Under the pieces are notes generated by a model. That model saw only the letters and a list, made by a program, of their open reading frames with translations, was not told where the DNA came from and searched no databases. Both the position numbers and the translations under genes were made by a program. From the NCBI GenBank assembly GCA_011009095.1, contig VTPC01091307.1, positions 124,001-188,000 of the forward strand: DNA of 64,000 nucleotides, given 5' to 3'. Shown piece by piece: positions 45,360 through 57,103 of this stretch (position 1 is its first letter; each line of letters starts with the position of its first letter). The stretch comes from Ignelater luminosus (taxonomy: Eukaryota > Arthropoda > Insecta > Coleoptera > Elateridae).

Positions 45360-47520
45360 AAGATAGCAAAAATAATAACAAATACAAATGATAGAACTAC
45401 AGATCCATACAAATACTTAACTCAACAGAGAAATTACTGGAAAACGTGGTACATTAACAAATTATAAAAAGTTTTAACTCAAAATAACGTAATATCACCT
45501 ACCCAGTTCGACTTCCAGAAACAGAGACGTGATGAACAACTGCTTGATCGAATTTCCAACATCAATTCCTGCCTTTATCCTCATTCTTTATATCGATTTT
45601 ACGAAGGCATTTGAAGTACTACCTCATAACATCATAACGTAACAACTGACTGACATTGAAATACAAAACAACGAAATTAATTGGTTTAGAGATTATCTAA
45701 ATAACAGAAAGGCAAAGATGAAAATAGACCAAACGGCATGTGAACCTCAAAACTGAAATTTTGGAGCTCCACAAGACGGCCATTTAGGCCCTGTACTATA
45801 CATAATAACCGTGAACAAACTGTCGCAATGTGTATATCCAGACGTCAAAATGTTTATGTACGCAGCTGACATAGCCTTAGTGATTACTGATAGAGACATC
45901 AACGAAGTAGCGTATAAGACATACACAATCCATGATTCCTGATATGGGACTGACAATAAACAATAAAAAGATAAAAATCATGCATATTACACAACAAGGA
46001 CCAGTAGGTATCACTAACAAATACATATCCATGACCACAACTACCTGCATGCAGATATCGCATAGTGCAAATGCACAATAAAAATCGACGTTGCTACTTA
46101 GCTCTAACAATAGATTCCAGATTTACATGACAATCCTATACATGAAGAAATTAACAAAAAGACTGCAATCAGCTAATATAACACTAAACAGACTGAAATA
46201 TAACTTTTCTTTCGAAATATTAAAAGCAATATATTTTGCATTTGTCGAATCGGTGGTAAGCAATGGAACTGAGACATGGTGTCGTGATAGCAATACATAA
46301 GGCTTGTCCAATAAGTAGGGAGACTCTATTAAAACACAGTTTTTCCATATAAATTTTATTAAATCAATTTCTATTAATAGATTATTTTATTTATTACAAT
46401 TACTAACATTAGATTTATATAGTATTTGCTTCATCAACTTCTTGCTATTCAATTCTTCCCAAAATGTTTAAGGCTGTGCTCATAACCTCATTTCCATTAC
46501 TTTTGATAACTTCTCCCACGATTATTTCGAATACTCTTCGAGATCTACAAAGATTTTTCGGCGTAACAGCACGTTTTGAATATTTCTTTTTGCGTAGGGA
46601 CCAAAATCGTCCAATAGCATTCACTTTAGGAACATAAAGATCATTTCCAAATTTTGATGTAAAAGTAATTTCGTGTTGTTACAAGTAATTGGTAGCCTTT
46701 TTGGTATTATAAACAGTAGGCATGTCCGGTTGGAAAAGTACTTTGCAATTTTTATTCTTCCATATGAAAGGACTAAATCTTTTCTTAACACATTTTTCAA
46801 ATGCTCTTCACCAGTCATGAATTCATCCGTGATATAACATTTCCTACGAATGTACTCGACTTTCTTAACGTGTTTAGTGGTGCTCACAGACCATGGACGG
46901 TCAGAAATCTTTTTGTATTTATCTCATTTTAAAGTACCATATCTTCGCATAACTTTGTATATGATTGATTTCGGAATTTACTTGCTTTAGAAGTAAAAAG
47001 AAGTTTTAAACTTATTGTGATTTGCAATATTCTTGTAGATTTGGATAATGCGTTTCGAAAGTGTTCCTCTTTCTTTCCGTGACATTTTGACAACTGCTAA
47101 TTAGTAAGTCAATTATTGTCATATACTATTAGTAGAAAGATTATTTAAAAAATTACATAATGTAACTAGATTGTATGTCTTAAACTGACTATAACAATTT
47201 TAACCGAAAGTTAGTCTCCCTACTTATTGGACAAGCCTTACTTATATTGCAGAAATATAAAATAAAATTGTCCAAAACATTCGTTTAAATAAGATAAACA
47301 AAAAGAATAAATCAATTCAAGATAAATACAAACATGCAAACATGCTCCTACTAAGATAATTATTTAAATTCAAAATGAACCAATTACTATGATGAGCAGT
47401 ACAGACAGTTGACACCACATCAATACCATACACCATCTCGAACAAGACCCCTAATACTCATAAGTCACAACAAGTGACAACTTATCATCGTATCATTACC
47501 ATTATTATTATAATATGGCG
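45360..47520 (+). mobile_element. Second LINE (CR1/Rex-like polymerase), carrying a Tc1-like insertion
   Basis: The plus strand shows LTQNNVISPTQFDFQKQR (45470-45520), FILILYIDFTKAFEVLPHNII, NNEINWFRDYLNNRKAKMKI, NFGAPQDGHLGPVLYIITVNKLSQ and VKMFMYAADIALVIT, the position of the catalytic FADD-type motif, here YAADIA. The thumb continues with KKLTKRLQSANITLNRLKYNFS and AIYFAFVESVVSNGTETW up to 46290. It is cut by the element at 46300-47238 and resumes with ILQKYKIKLSKTFV, then MLLLR and HQYHTPSRTR. Stops are frequent. It separates the two RNase H parts of the LOA-like LINE. Confidence 0.75.
46300..47238 (-). mobile_element. Compact Tc1/mariner-superfamily element
   Basis: The element is 939 bp with TA at both sides (46298-46299 and 47239-47240). 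The 26-bp terminal repeats, AGGCTTGTCCAATAAGTAGG and onward, are identical at both ends. The minus strand carries a shortened, frameshifted transposase: MSRKERGTLSKRIIQIYKN at about 47083, then VKKVEYIRRKCYITDEFMTGEEH, and a C-terminal VNAIGRFWSLRKKKYSKR block with RSRRVFEIIVGEV. The stretch between the first acidic motif and the C-terminal block is deleted, so it is non-autonomous. It sits inside the CR1-like LINE, whose frame resumes on the far side. Confidence 0.85.
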
Positions 47521-48745
47521 ATAACTTACCATTAACATACAACTCAAATATAATTAATGTGCCACTTGGCCAGCTCGGAGGGTCGGAGACGGATAGATTT
47601 AACAATAAAGTTAGGTGTCAGCTCACTTTAAAAAGGCAAAATAAGAAAATGAGTCCAGAACTAGAAAACTATCCAAAAAGTAAAAGCCTCGCCTTAAAAC
47701 CAATTACTGCAGATATTGGTAAACTTATAAGATGTGCTAACAACTTGTTTTACTTGATAAACTGAGCTCAAAAAGACACGATATATTTAGCTCTCTACGA
47801 GTATTACTGTTTAATGCTTGCTGAAGTTTAAAAACAATAATCTCCACGGTCTGGACAACTGTTCCTGTTTTTCTACCTCCAAATTTATAAAAATAACATA
47901 ACAAACAACAATATGTGGTGTGCTAATGGGTACTACAAAAAAAGTATTATTTCTAACTGCACAGCTAATACAAATTAAAATGAAGTTGATGATACACAAC
48001 AACTCTTTTACGTGCCAATTTTCTTGTGTATCATAGGTTTGCCATTCCTTGTCTAGACTAACATGGAAATACGTCGAAGGACTACTTTGGGTACTAGAAC
48101 AACGAGGAATCAAAAACAATGAAAAAACTGATGAACTGGCTAAGAAAGCATCAGAAACACGATACTTCATTCCAGAACCTGCTCTAGGAGTACCAACAAG
48201 TACAGTCCGTGAGCAAGTAAGAAAATGGGTCAAAGATCAACACATTACATACTGGCAAATCTTACCAGAGCAAGAATATAGAAACTCCTATATATGAAGC
48301 CCATGCGCCGAAAGAACAGAAGACCTGCTCACACTGGGCAGAAATCAGTTACGACTAATAGTAGTCCACTTTGTACGGCAGGCACTTTAAAGAGACACTT
48401 AAATAAAATGGACACGTATCATGGAAACCTACAGTGCAGAATGTGCAATAGAGAATGAGACACAGTTCAACATAAAAACAGAACCAAGCATGTTTAACAT
48501 TACTCCAGTCAAGGACCTGTATAGGTTACTACAGGGAACTCGAGCACTCAAGTGGGTGCAGTAAATTTAATGGGAATAGCAAAAACAAAGTTACTCACAG
48601 GCCACTTTCCTACGAGAAGTCATCTTCGCAATACAAAACCTGGACTAAAGACTATGTGGAAAAGACATTCAAACAGTAGAATACAGTGGTGTAACTACTA
48701 TGCCGCGAACCCCTGGGAGTCCAAGATCAAGATTTTGATGTGAAT

Positions 48746-49286
48746 TTTATGTTTGTTTTTAGGACACAAACTTTTCTGTTTTTATTTCATTTTTAATTAT
48801 TCATTATTATTATTACTTCTTAGTTTTCGAATGCAAGCAAACGTTTTTGCAATTAAACTGTGATTTTTTCGTACATTTTCATTTTTTCAGAGAAAAGAGG
48901 CCCCTAAGTCACATTTTTGTGGAAAGGAGGGTGAGATTCAAAGCTACGCTACTGGTAAAGCATATTTTATATCGCTGTACAGCACTGTCTCACCAAAGCT
49001 TTAATTTCAATTTAACACCATGGAACCGAAGGACTTGAACTTCTACTCGACAAACAACCTCTATCGTTTACTTAAAAACAGGCAGGGTCGTTTGGGTTTC
49101 ATGTCACCTTTGTTGCATTCTGTCCACAATTTCTGTGTATTCGTTTGTATCGACAAAATGCATTTTTGCAACACCCTTTACCTACTTACACTACCGCCAA
49201 AACGTTTGAGATAGGTACAGAATTTTACAAAAATTACATTTAAGTATTTTTAGGAGCCATAAAGTTTCTTATTGCATAATGTCATA
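48746..49286. other. Unassigned DNA between LINE and mariner
   Basis: No gene or element ends were recognised. Confidence 0.4.
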
Positions 49287-50532
49287 TGAGGTGTGTAAAT
49301 AAACTAATAAAGTTAGCAAGTTCGATGTGGAACACTGGGGACTACCATTTTAAAAGGAAGGGGGATCAAGATGTAATTCTTCACCAGTACGAGTTTGAAC
49401 TCTGTAGAGTCATTTAGTTGTCCGTAGGAAGTTTTTTCGTAAACTGTTTTTTTTTCTTTTGCGTTCTGAAAATTTCGAGCAACGTTGTGCTGTTAGGTTT
49501 TGCTTCAGACTTGGTCAGAATGCAACACAAACTTTTGCAAAACTTCAACAGGCCTAGGGAGACAATGTTTTGTCATAGGACCAGGCTTTCGGGTGGTTTA
49601 AGGCATTTTCAGAAGCAAGAGAACATATTGAAAATGAACCTAGCAGCGGAAGGCCTGCAACTGCAAGACCTGACGAGAATGTTGCCAGAATTCGGGACCT
49701 TGTGGGTTTTAATTGTCGTTTGACAATCAGGATGATCAGGGAACAGTTAAATCTTACTCACACAACCATACATGAAGTTTTGACTAATGAACTGGGGATG
49801 AGGAAAATCTGCCCGAAAATGGTTCCGAAAAACCAGGACGGACATGTGCCTTGATTTTTTGAATCTCATTTTCTGGAACGTGTTATTACTCGTGACAATC
49901 TTGGGTCTTTAAGTACGACCCGGAAACAAAGCGTGCGTCAGAGCCAGTAATTGCACTCTTCAAGCTCACCAAGGACAAAGAAAGCAAAAATGAGCAAGTC
50001 GAAAATCAAAACCATGCTGATTTGCTTTTTCGACAGCCAGGGAATCGTCCACAAAGAATTTGTGCCTCAAGACCAAATGGTAAACCAACAAGTTTACCCA
50101 GAAGTTTTTGAAGGACTTCAAAAAAGGGTCATGAGTGTGAGACCAAGCATCATGAACAACACAACTCTGCACCTTGTTACACTACATTTTCAATTAATGA
50201 ATTTCTGCAAGTAAAGACATTTCTGTGGTTTCTCAGTCCCTTGATTCCTCCGACTTGAGTCCTTGTGACTGTTTTCTCTTTCCAAGATTAAAAAATCACC
50301 TCAAAGGACGTCCTTTCGAAACACTAGAAGGCATTAAAATTGTTGTAACCAACTAGCTGAAGGCAGTTTCAGTATCCGAACTCCAGTACTGCTATGAAGA
50401 GCTGAGAAATTGTCTCCATCGCTGTATGGTTTCCCAAGGCAGTTATTTTGAAGGAGACAATGTGGAATTGTAATTTTAATTGAATAAAGAAATTATAGAA
50501 AATCAGTCTCATTACTTTATTTACACACCTCG
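49287..50532 (+). mobile_element. Mariner remnant, third lineage
   Basis: The element is 1246 bp with TA on both sides (49285-49286 and 50533-50534). Terminal repeats start TGAGGTGTGTAAATAAACTA on the left and CGAGGTGTGTAAATAAAGTA on the right. A broken transposase lies on the plus strand. GAGGTGTG ends set it apart from the other mariners in the window. Confidence 0.9.
49520..50473 (+). pseudogene. Mariner transposase pseudogene
   Basis: Across frames the plus strand gives MQHKLLQNFNRPRE near the start, GRPATARPDENVARIRDLV, LTIRMIREQLNLTHTTIHEVL (second helix-turn-helix), LGMRKICPKMVP, LERVITRDN at the first Asp block, MLICFFDSQGIVHKEFVPQ, then QSLDSSDLSPCDCFLF-like sequence at the third Asp, and the end HRCMVSQGSYFEGDNVEL with TAA at 50471-50473. 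The second Asp block is unreadable. Several frameshifts and stops make it inactive. Confidence 0.87.
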
Positions 50533-50761
50533 TAATTTACCTGCAAATTTATGTTTAAAGCGTTTGAATAATTTTATTGCAAAAGAGATTACCCTTGGTT
50601 AGAATTTACAGTTTTTGGTTTTGTTATAGAAATTGTTTTAAAATTCATTCAAACTTGTTGTGTAGATCTAGTTTCAAACTTTACCTTTTATTATTAATTG
50701 TAATATTTGATGCAAGTGTAATTTTTTGAGATTAATTCAAAAGTCACACTAAAACTAAAGC

Positions 50762-51695
50762 ATTAACCCTTGAACAACGTGAAAGAATTCTTGTCTACTC
50801 TTAATTTGAATGGTCACAGGTTAGAATTGCGGAGAAAATGAACATAAAACATTAAAACGAACAGGACGTCCTAAAAAGACCAACAGACGTCAAGATATGA
50901 TGATAAGAAGAATAAGTCTTTCAGACCGAAAGCTAACAGCACCTAAAATAACTTCTATTTACAGCAGTTCTAATGATTTACCTACTGGTGTCTCAACTGT
51001 AAAGAATAGACTAAAAGAAGTGGAAGAAACCTCTTCTAAGAATTATTAATTAATAAGCAAAAAAGACTACTCTGGCTCGGAAACATAAAAAACTGACTAC
51101 AGAAATGTGGAGTAACGTTATTTGGACATACAAGACCAAATTTGAAGGTTTTGGAAGTAAACGACGCGTCTTTGTGCGTCGGTTTGCAGGAGTAAGATTT
51201 TCAGACGGCTGCCTAATGCCTGCAGTTAAACTTGGTGGTGGGTCGTTAATGATTTAGGGATGTTTTAGGGGACGTAAGCGTAGGGCGGCTGCATGGGATA
51301 ATGGGGATTGCAAAGAAATGTATCGTGACACTTTAGAAAATTACGCTGTCCACTCTGGGGAAGAGTTATTCGCATCACCATACACATTTACGCATGACAA
51401 CTACCCAAAACATGCAAGTAAATGATGCAAAGGATATTTAGATGATTTGCAAAACAAGGATATCCTAAACGTAATGAATTAGCCAGCCCAGAGTCCCGAC
51501 CTAAACCCCATTGAGTTGCTATGGGAAGAGATGAACAGGAAAGTACAGAAAGTGGCCTATATCAATTAGCAGTCTCTGGGATACTGGAACAAAATCCTGC
51601 TGGTAGCTCTGGAGAAACTCTTAAAGCAAATGGCCAGAGTATGTGAAACTGTAATAAAAAATCGCGGAAGACACTTTGACGAAACTAAAATTTAA
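50762..51695 (+). pseudogene. Tc1-type transposase pseudogene with DD38E spacing
   Basis: The plus strand reads RTGRPKKTNRRQD (GRPR-type hook), then LTAPKITSIYSSSNDLPTGVS (paired-like DNA-binding domain), then KRLLWARKHKKLTTEMWSNVIW. The first catalytic block is IWTYKTKFEGFGSKRRVFVRR, in which the expected Asp-Glu have become Tyr-Lys. The next blocks are SLMI.GCF, FTHDNYPKHASK with the second Asp, and SPDLNPIELLWEEMNRKV with the catalytic Glu. Counting codons in one unbroken frame gives 38 residues between the second Asp and the Glu, with two in-frame stops. It ends RGRHFDETKI, TAA at 51693-51695. Terminal repeats were not found. Confidence 0.85.
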
Positions 51696-51699
51696 TACT

Positions 51700-53576
51700 A
51701 CATCTACAGTGTGCCCACGTTAAGGATTTACCACCTTTGTAAAATATTTATTTGTTGGCCGATTTTCATTTTTTCTTTTTTGTTTTGTAGATATTCAAAA
51801 TGCGCATTTAATAAATGAGTAGGCGGATTGTAGAACTGTAATCATGGCCAACTATGACCACTTTTATTAGCTGAAATTTCAAGAAGTTCTATTAGGGATT
51901 TTTCTAGAAAAAGTCTGACGACGGAATCTTATTCAGGATCACTTAAAACCTACTTGTATCAATTTTATTGTTCTAAAATAAAGGGTATTCACACTGAAAG
52001 ACTGCATATCGCAAAGAAATCGATAATGGTTAAATATGTAATTTATGGAAACTAGAGTATAGCCCTGTCAAAATTCGTTAATTGTATAATTTAAATCCGC
52101 TTGTAAATAGTAACATATATATATGATAAAAGTGAATAAAAATTATTGATGACACATCTGTAGGTAGAAACCTTTAATTTAAAAAATAAGTCGAAATCGA
52201 TTCAGCGGTTGCCGCTGGCAAAGGCGGAAAAGAAGATGTTTTCTATTTTAAATATATAGATAAATGATAGCGTCATAAGAATTGATACCTAACCCGCATC
52301 GCAGATTTTGATATAGAATCTATACTCGCCTGTAGTTTTATATTTAAGAATAATATTTAGATTTGTAGTAAATATGATAGTCATTATATTTAGATGATAT
52401 TAAATACTAGTGAGTAAATCTTTGTGGTTTCGGTTACAAACTTTCTAGTTATAATAAAAACACAATAGTCATCTTAAACTTGAAAAGCATTATACAACAA
52501 TCAAGAGTCCAAATCATACCCACGATAGTTAATTGCATTGGAAATTTATAATATAAGGAATAATACCAAACTCTATAATCTCTACTAAAGATATGCAGTA
52601 ATTACTGGTGGTAGTAAATCATAATTATAATATAATATTCATCGCCTTTATAATTATTTTTCTGAGAACCCACTATTTAACCTTCATTATCAACTTATGA
52701 TAAAGCACCAGTAAAAAAACTTTTTATTTTTTAAAATCGCGTATACAAACCACAAATTATCAATTAACTGGGAACTGGTAGTGTCATTTTAAGATTGTCT
52801 TTTGTTTTAATTTTTATGACAACATTAATCACGTTGTTTTCCATTAAAATAATCGTAGCTTGACATTTGAAATGTGGTGTTGGGGGTTCTAAAATAGCAG
52901 CTATTTCAAAATTGGTGTCATTTGTTAATTACAAGGAATTGTTTATTTCTTCTATAGATGTAGTAATAGTTATTTACGATATACTAAGTATCTTGACGTG
53001 TTATATTACAATACGAGATGAGAAAATTGTCCAAGGAGGCTAAAGGTCGAGTTGGACAATCCATAGAGTTTTTTCGCAAAAATAAGTGTCCATTAGACTG
53101 AAAATATTCGATTTTATATGAAAATCCTTGTAGATTCTACACTCTTCACTATAACAACTGCAAAGTCTAAGCAAAAGTTCGAACTGGTTTAAAGAATAGT
53201 ACAAAATGAAAAAATAGAAAATGCTATCTCCGAAAACACTCTGCTTGCCTATTTTTCAGGGAAGATGAAGAAGAATAAATTATTGACATACATTGTTGTG
53301 CAGTATTCCATACCAACAACTATTACATTAAAAAGAAGAGTGAATATAGATCTGCAAGATAATGGTCATGGATATAAAACTAAATTCTAAGAAGTCAAAT
53401 ACATTTTCGAAGAATGAAATATTAGATAGATTTTTGCAATTAATGATAAAAAGAGTATACCATACTTAGAATAAATATTTAACTTACAAAGAGGTTTTAA
53501 ATTTCTATTTTGTAATTTTGCCGTGTTGTTTTTACGTTACGCTGATTCATTGGAATCTTTATGCTGTTGTTTCATA
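51700..53576. other. AT-rich DNA, nothing firm
   Basis: The segment near 52190-52264 (CGATTCAGCGGTTGCCG, then ATATATAGATAAATG) resembles the 3' end of some insect retroposons, but it is too short to assign. The rest contains no recognisable gene. Confidence 0.35.
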
Positions 53577-54492
53577 GAGGTCGCTGCGTTCACTCTCGCA
53601 CACATAACTTTCGAATCTTAAATGGCACCCCACCATTTGTGATACTTCCTTGAAAAGGGATTAACGACAGAGATCTTTTAGTAAAAATTAAATATAAATC
53701 GGCCTACTAGACCGCAAGTTACCGCTCAAAACGTCTCGTTTTAATGATGAGTTTAAATCGCTGTAACCAAGTAAATAGACGCATTTCAATTATTTTGGTG
53801 CTTCTTTCATATATGAAACAGACAAACCCAAACATTTTTAATTGAGTAATTTAAATTGGACTGTCAATAATAAGTTAAAACAATAGAAAAAAAACAACAG
53901 AAAATGGGCAATCCTTTAAAAGAAGTACCTAACCTAATAATTTACATTAGCAACTCAATTCACACTATTCAATTTCAAATACGTGTAGTGGTACTTATTC
54001 TTCATTCAGAATTATCACTGAAACAATTGAATTGGTCACCTTGATTCAAAGTTACTACATAAAAAGTTCAGATGAAAAACAAGTACAACTTTGCATGTTT
54101 TGCATTGTATAAGGTGAATTGAACTATTAACGTGGGTTGCTACATTTAGGTGTTGTCTTCAAAACTTGCTGTATTTCGTATTGTTCTCTCACTTCTGTTT
54201 TTACCTTCTATTGACAGTTCATCTTACAATAATAAATTAGAAATGCCTTAATTCATCTGTTTTGCATCCAAAATATAAACTAAAACAATTGAAATGCGTT
54301 TATTTAGCTAATGCTATTTAAATTAATAACTAAAACGGCATATTTTGTGCTATAACTTTCGATCAAGTAGGACGATTTGAATTTTATTTTTACTAAAAGA
54401 TTGCTACTGTTATTTCCTTTCTAACGACATATCACAAGTAGTGCTGTTTAAGATTCGGAAATTATGTGTGTGAGAGCGAACAAGGCGACCTC
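53577..54492. mobile_element. Foldback element with ~300-bp inverted arms
   Basis: The left end GAGGTCGCTGCGTTCACTCT and the complement of the right end GAGGTCGCCTTGTTCGCTCT start a long imperfect inverted repeat. Matching continues inward through CTTTTAGTAAAAAT, GCATTTCAATT and ACTGTCAATA, so the arms reach about 53890 and 54190. TA flanks both ends (53575-53576 and 54493-54494). There is no coding capacity. The ~300-bp centre is unrelated AT-rich sequence. It is non-autonomous and could pair over most of its length. Confidence 0.8.
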
Positions 54493-55619
54493 TATGTACT
54501 AGTTAATTATGTATCCTAATGTTCTCCTCCGTGAATAGATTCACGTGTCTTTTTTGATTTTGATATCTTTATTTTTTTACGAGATGGTAAGGGTAGATCG
54601 TTTCAGAATGAACACACTGCATACCAATATAGTTAAAATGCCGTTCTGTACTCTTTTTATAGAGAAGTCTATGATATAGGTAATTTAAAATTCTGCACTT
54701 ATTAGAATTAATCTATAATTATTTGACATTTGTGATCTAAATTGGCCCCACCTTTGATATTGCTTTTATTTTGTTAAAAGTGAATTAATTTTTAAATCTT
54801 TTCTAAATAACCTCTTAACACAAATTATTTCATTGTAGTTTTGGAGTTTCAATTTGATTTAATAGTTAAATAATGAAACAAGTATTACTTTGATTGTGAA
54901 ACTGGCTTGTACTAGAAAAGGAATGCGGCAGAGCCGGCGTAACCGGCAGGGAGCGTGGAGGGTCTCTCAAGTGCAGCCAAATTTTTGAAGCAGCCAAAAT
55001 TTAAAACCAAAAAAAATATTATGATTTTACACTAAAATACTAATGTAACTGTTTAAAAATGTTCAGTCCTTTACTTAATAAAGTGATTTTCTTCTAAGCT
55101 CAGAAAGATTCAGGCAAAATAAAAAATATGCTTTTTTAATTTATTTGTCTGTTAAGGAACATGAAAATGACAAAGTTGTCAAATTTCTAATAAAGACCGC
55201 TTCTAAGAAACTATAGATATAGGCTCCATAAGTTTTCTTTACGCATAGGGCTAATACGGCATTTTTAAATCTTGTTAGTTAAGGGGCTCTTTACGCACTT
55301 ATCAGTACATAATCACCCAAAGAACTGGAATTGGATGCCCGAAAGAACCTAAAAGTCCACAATAAATCTGCATATTCACAAAAACCTGAGCCTTTTATGC
55401 GTAGAAACCTGGCAAAACTCTACAGCTCTGCAAAACCCCGTATAACCATGACAACTCGGAAAGATAAAAGAATGTTTCAGAAACTTATGATTTTCGAGTC
55501 AGATAGACTTTAAATTTTTTAATGCAAGTCATAGTTGGGTTAGAAGCCATCAAAAGAAAATCTAAAGAGGTCTTCAACAATGGGGAAACTAGAAGCATGA
55601 CGGGGACACGGGGCAAGAT
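54493..55619. other. Unassigned DNA
   Basis: A short GC-richer patch lies at 54925-54970. The 60-codon ORF at 55331 shows no family features. Confidence 0.4.
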
Positions 55620-56230
55620 AGGGTCATGCACACATACAAGTAATTAGAGGGAGTGGTGAACAGAAGCAATAAAAAAGGCTACAGAAAAAGTTTTAGTCAA
55701 AAAAGCAGGGTTTAGGAAAGCTGTTGCAGAGCATGGTGTACCACAGACAACTTTAGAGCGATATGTTAAAAAACGAAACAAGGGGAAGAAGTAACGACCG
55801 GTGTGCCATTGGGTTCTTTAAAATCAGTTTTCAATAAAAAAAAGAAGAAGAAGAAGAAGAAGAATTAGCAACATACTTAAAGCATATGGAAGAACAACTT
55901 TTTTGTCTTAACATCCCTTGATCTAAGACAGTTGGTATTCCAGTTGGCTGTAAAGAATAACAAGAAACAAATTATAGTACTAAAAATAAAATGGCAGGTA
56001 TGCCTGGCTTACAGGATTTCTAAAAAGTCCGACATCCAAATTTATCATTTTGTAAACCAGAAGCTACTTCAGCAGCACTTGCAATAGGATTCAACAAAGC
56101 TGCTGTGGAAAAGTTCTACCTACTCGGAGAAATATACGAGAAATATAACTTGACACCGGATAAAATATACAACTGCGATGAAACGAGAATATCTGTTGTT
56201 TCAAAAACAAAACAAGGTAATAGCTATAAA
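55620..56230 (+). pseudogene. Pogo/Tigger-like transposase fragment
   Basis: The plus strand opens with TEAIKKATEKVLVKKAGFRKA and EHGVPQTTLERYVKKR, a CENP-B-type helix-turn-helix. After a (GAA)n tract come pieces of the second DNA-binding domain (TTFLS, DLRQLVFQLAVKNNKK-like text over frames) and of the segment before the catalytic core (MAGMPGLQDF, KPEATSAALAIGFNKAAV, FYLLGEIYEKYNLTPDKIY). The last recognisable block is NCDETRISVVSKTKQG with the first catalytic Asp, just before the palindromic element. The rest of the catalytic domain was not found. Confidence 0.8.
55842..55864. repeat. (GAA)n microsatellite in the pogo fragment
   Basis: About seven AAG/GAA units, probably grown from a Lys/Glu-coding stretch of the dead transposase. 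Confidence 0.85.
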
Positions 56231-56248
56231 AAGAAAAAAACAAAATTA

Positions 56249-57008
56249 TAAAAACGCCGGGACACGTCGATTTTATTTTGTTTTTCGCGTGCATCCGATT
56301 TTTTACAGGGTGATTCTAAAAAGCTGCACGAAAAAAATTACTTTTTTCAAATGGAACACCCTATATATTTCTACAGATTTAGATAAAACCTTGTCTCACA
56401 AATACAGTAATGTAGATATTGATGGGGCTATCTTTAATAATTACGGAGATATAGTCAAGCATGCTCAACAAATAGAAGGCAAGGAAATAAGTTTAATACC
56501 TTAAGAACAAACGAATAAATTTAATTAAATAGAATTATTTGAAATCAAAAGTTTACGTAACCAGACCGCAGAATTTAGAGGAGTTAAGAAATTGAATAAG
56601 TGAAGAAATGAGTAGAATTAGTCCAGAGGTCATTCGCAATGTACATGAAGAATGTGTTCATAGGTTTGCTTGTTGCCTAGAGGCTGATGGATGGCATTTC
56701 CAACATTTGATTTAAATGAATTATTTTAATTTTGTTTGTTGAATACTATTTAATTTAATTTATTCGTTTGTTCTTAATGTATTAAACTTATTTCCTTGCT
56801 TTCTGTTTATTATTATAGACCTATCAATATCTACATTACTGTATTTGTGAGACAAAGTTTTATCCAAATCTATAGAAATATACAGGGTGCTCCATTTAAA
56901 AAAAATAATTTTTTTTTGTGCAGCTTTTTAGAATCACCCTGTAAAAAATCGGATGCACGCGAAAAACGGAGAAAAACAAAATAAAATCGACGTGTCTCGG
57001 CGTTTTTA
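56249..57008. mobile_element. Palindromic element built on the 3' end of an IS630-like transposon
   Basis: Flanked by TA on both sides, the 760-bp element has arms of about 285 bp that are inverted copies of each other (start TAAAAACGCCGGGACACGTC, then CATCCGATTTTTTACAGGGT). The centre, about 56546-56716 on the plus strand, encodes the tail of a DDE transposase: VYVTRPQNLEELRN, SRISPEVIRNVHEECVHRF, LEADGWHFQHLI, stop. The arms therefore look like one 3' noncoding end present twice in opposite orientation. It lies directly next to the truncated pogo gene. Confidence 0.8.
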
Positions 57009-57103
57009 TATAAAAAAAATTATTGCGGTTTTGTTTACTTCGTTCCACAATTTAGCCGCTCACTGTATTTCGCATCTATGAATGTCAATTATAATAATTT
57101 ATA

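Larger units (their letters stand above)
42300..48745 (+). mobile_element. LOA-like LINE broken by at least two insertions
   Basis: Four plus-strand blocks read in LOA order. Reverse transcriptase start at 42590-42915: RVAFTPAPRKIK, LRPISLIFFVLKTLERL, TFLDIIGTFDNT. Its continuation at 43981-44060: GVDGASCRQIKCMLRKRA, MSETVAAQVAKRCPQ. RNase H start at 44700-44960: QTWYTDGSNTE, AEVYAIQ-like text. RNase H end and C-terminus at 48080-48740: RGIKNNEKTDELAKKASET, VREQVRKWVKDQHITYWQ, NQLRLIV, then LLTGHFPTRSHL. A GC-rich 1.05-kb segment separates the first two blocks and a second LINE separates the last two. All blocks contain stops, so this is an old copy. That the two outer parts are one insertion is an inference from their order. 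Confidence 0.65.
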
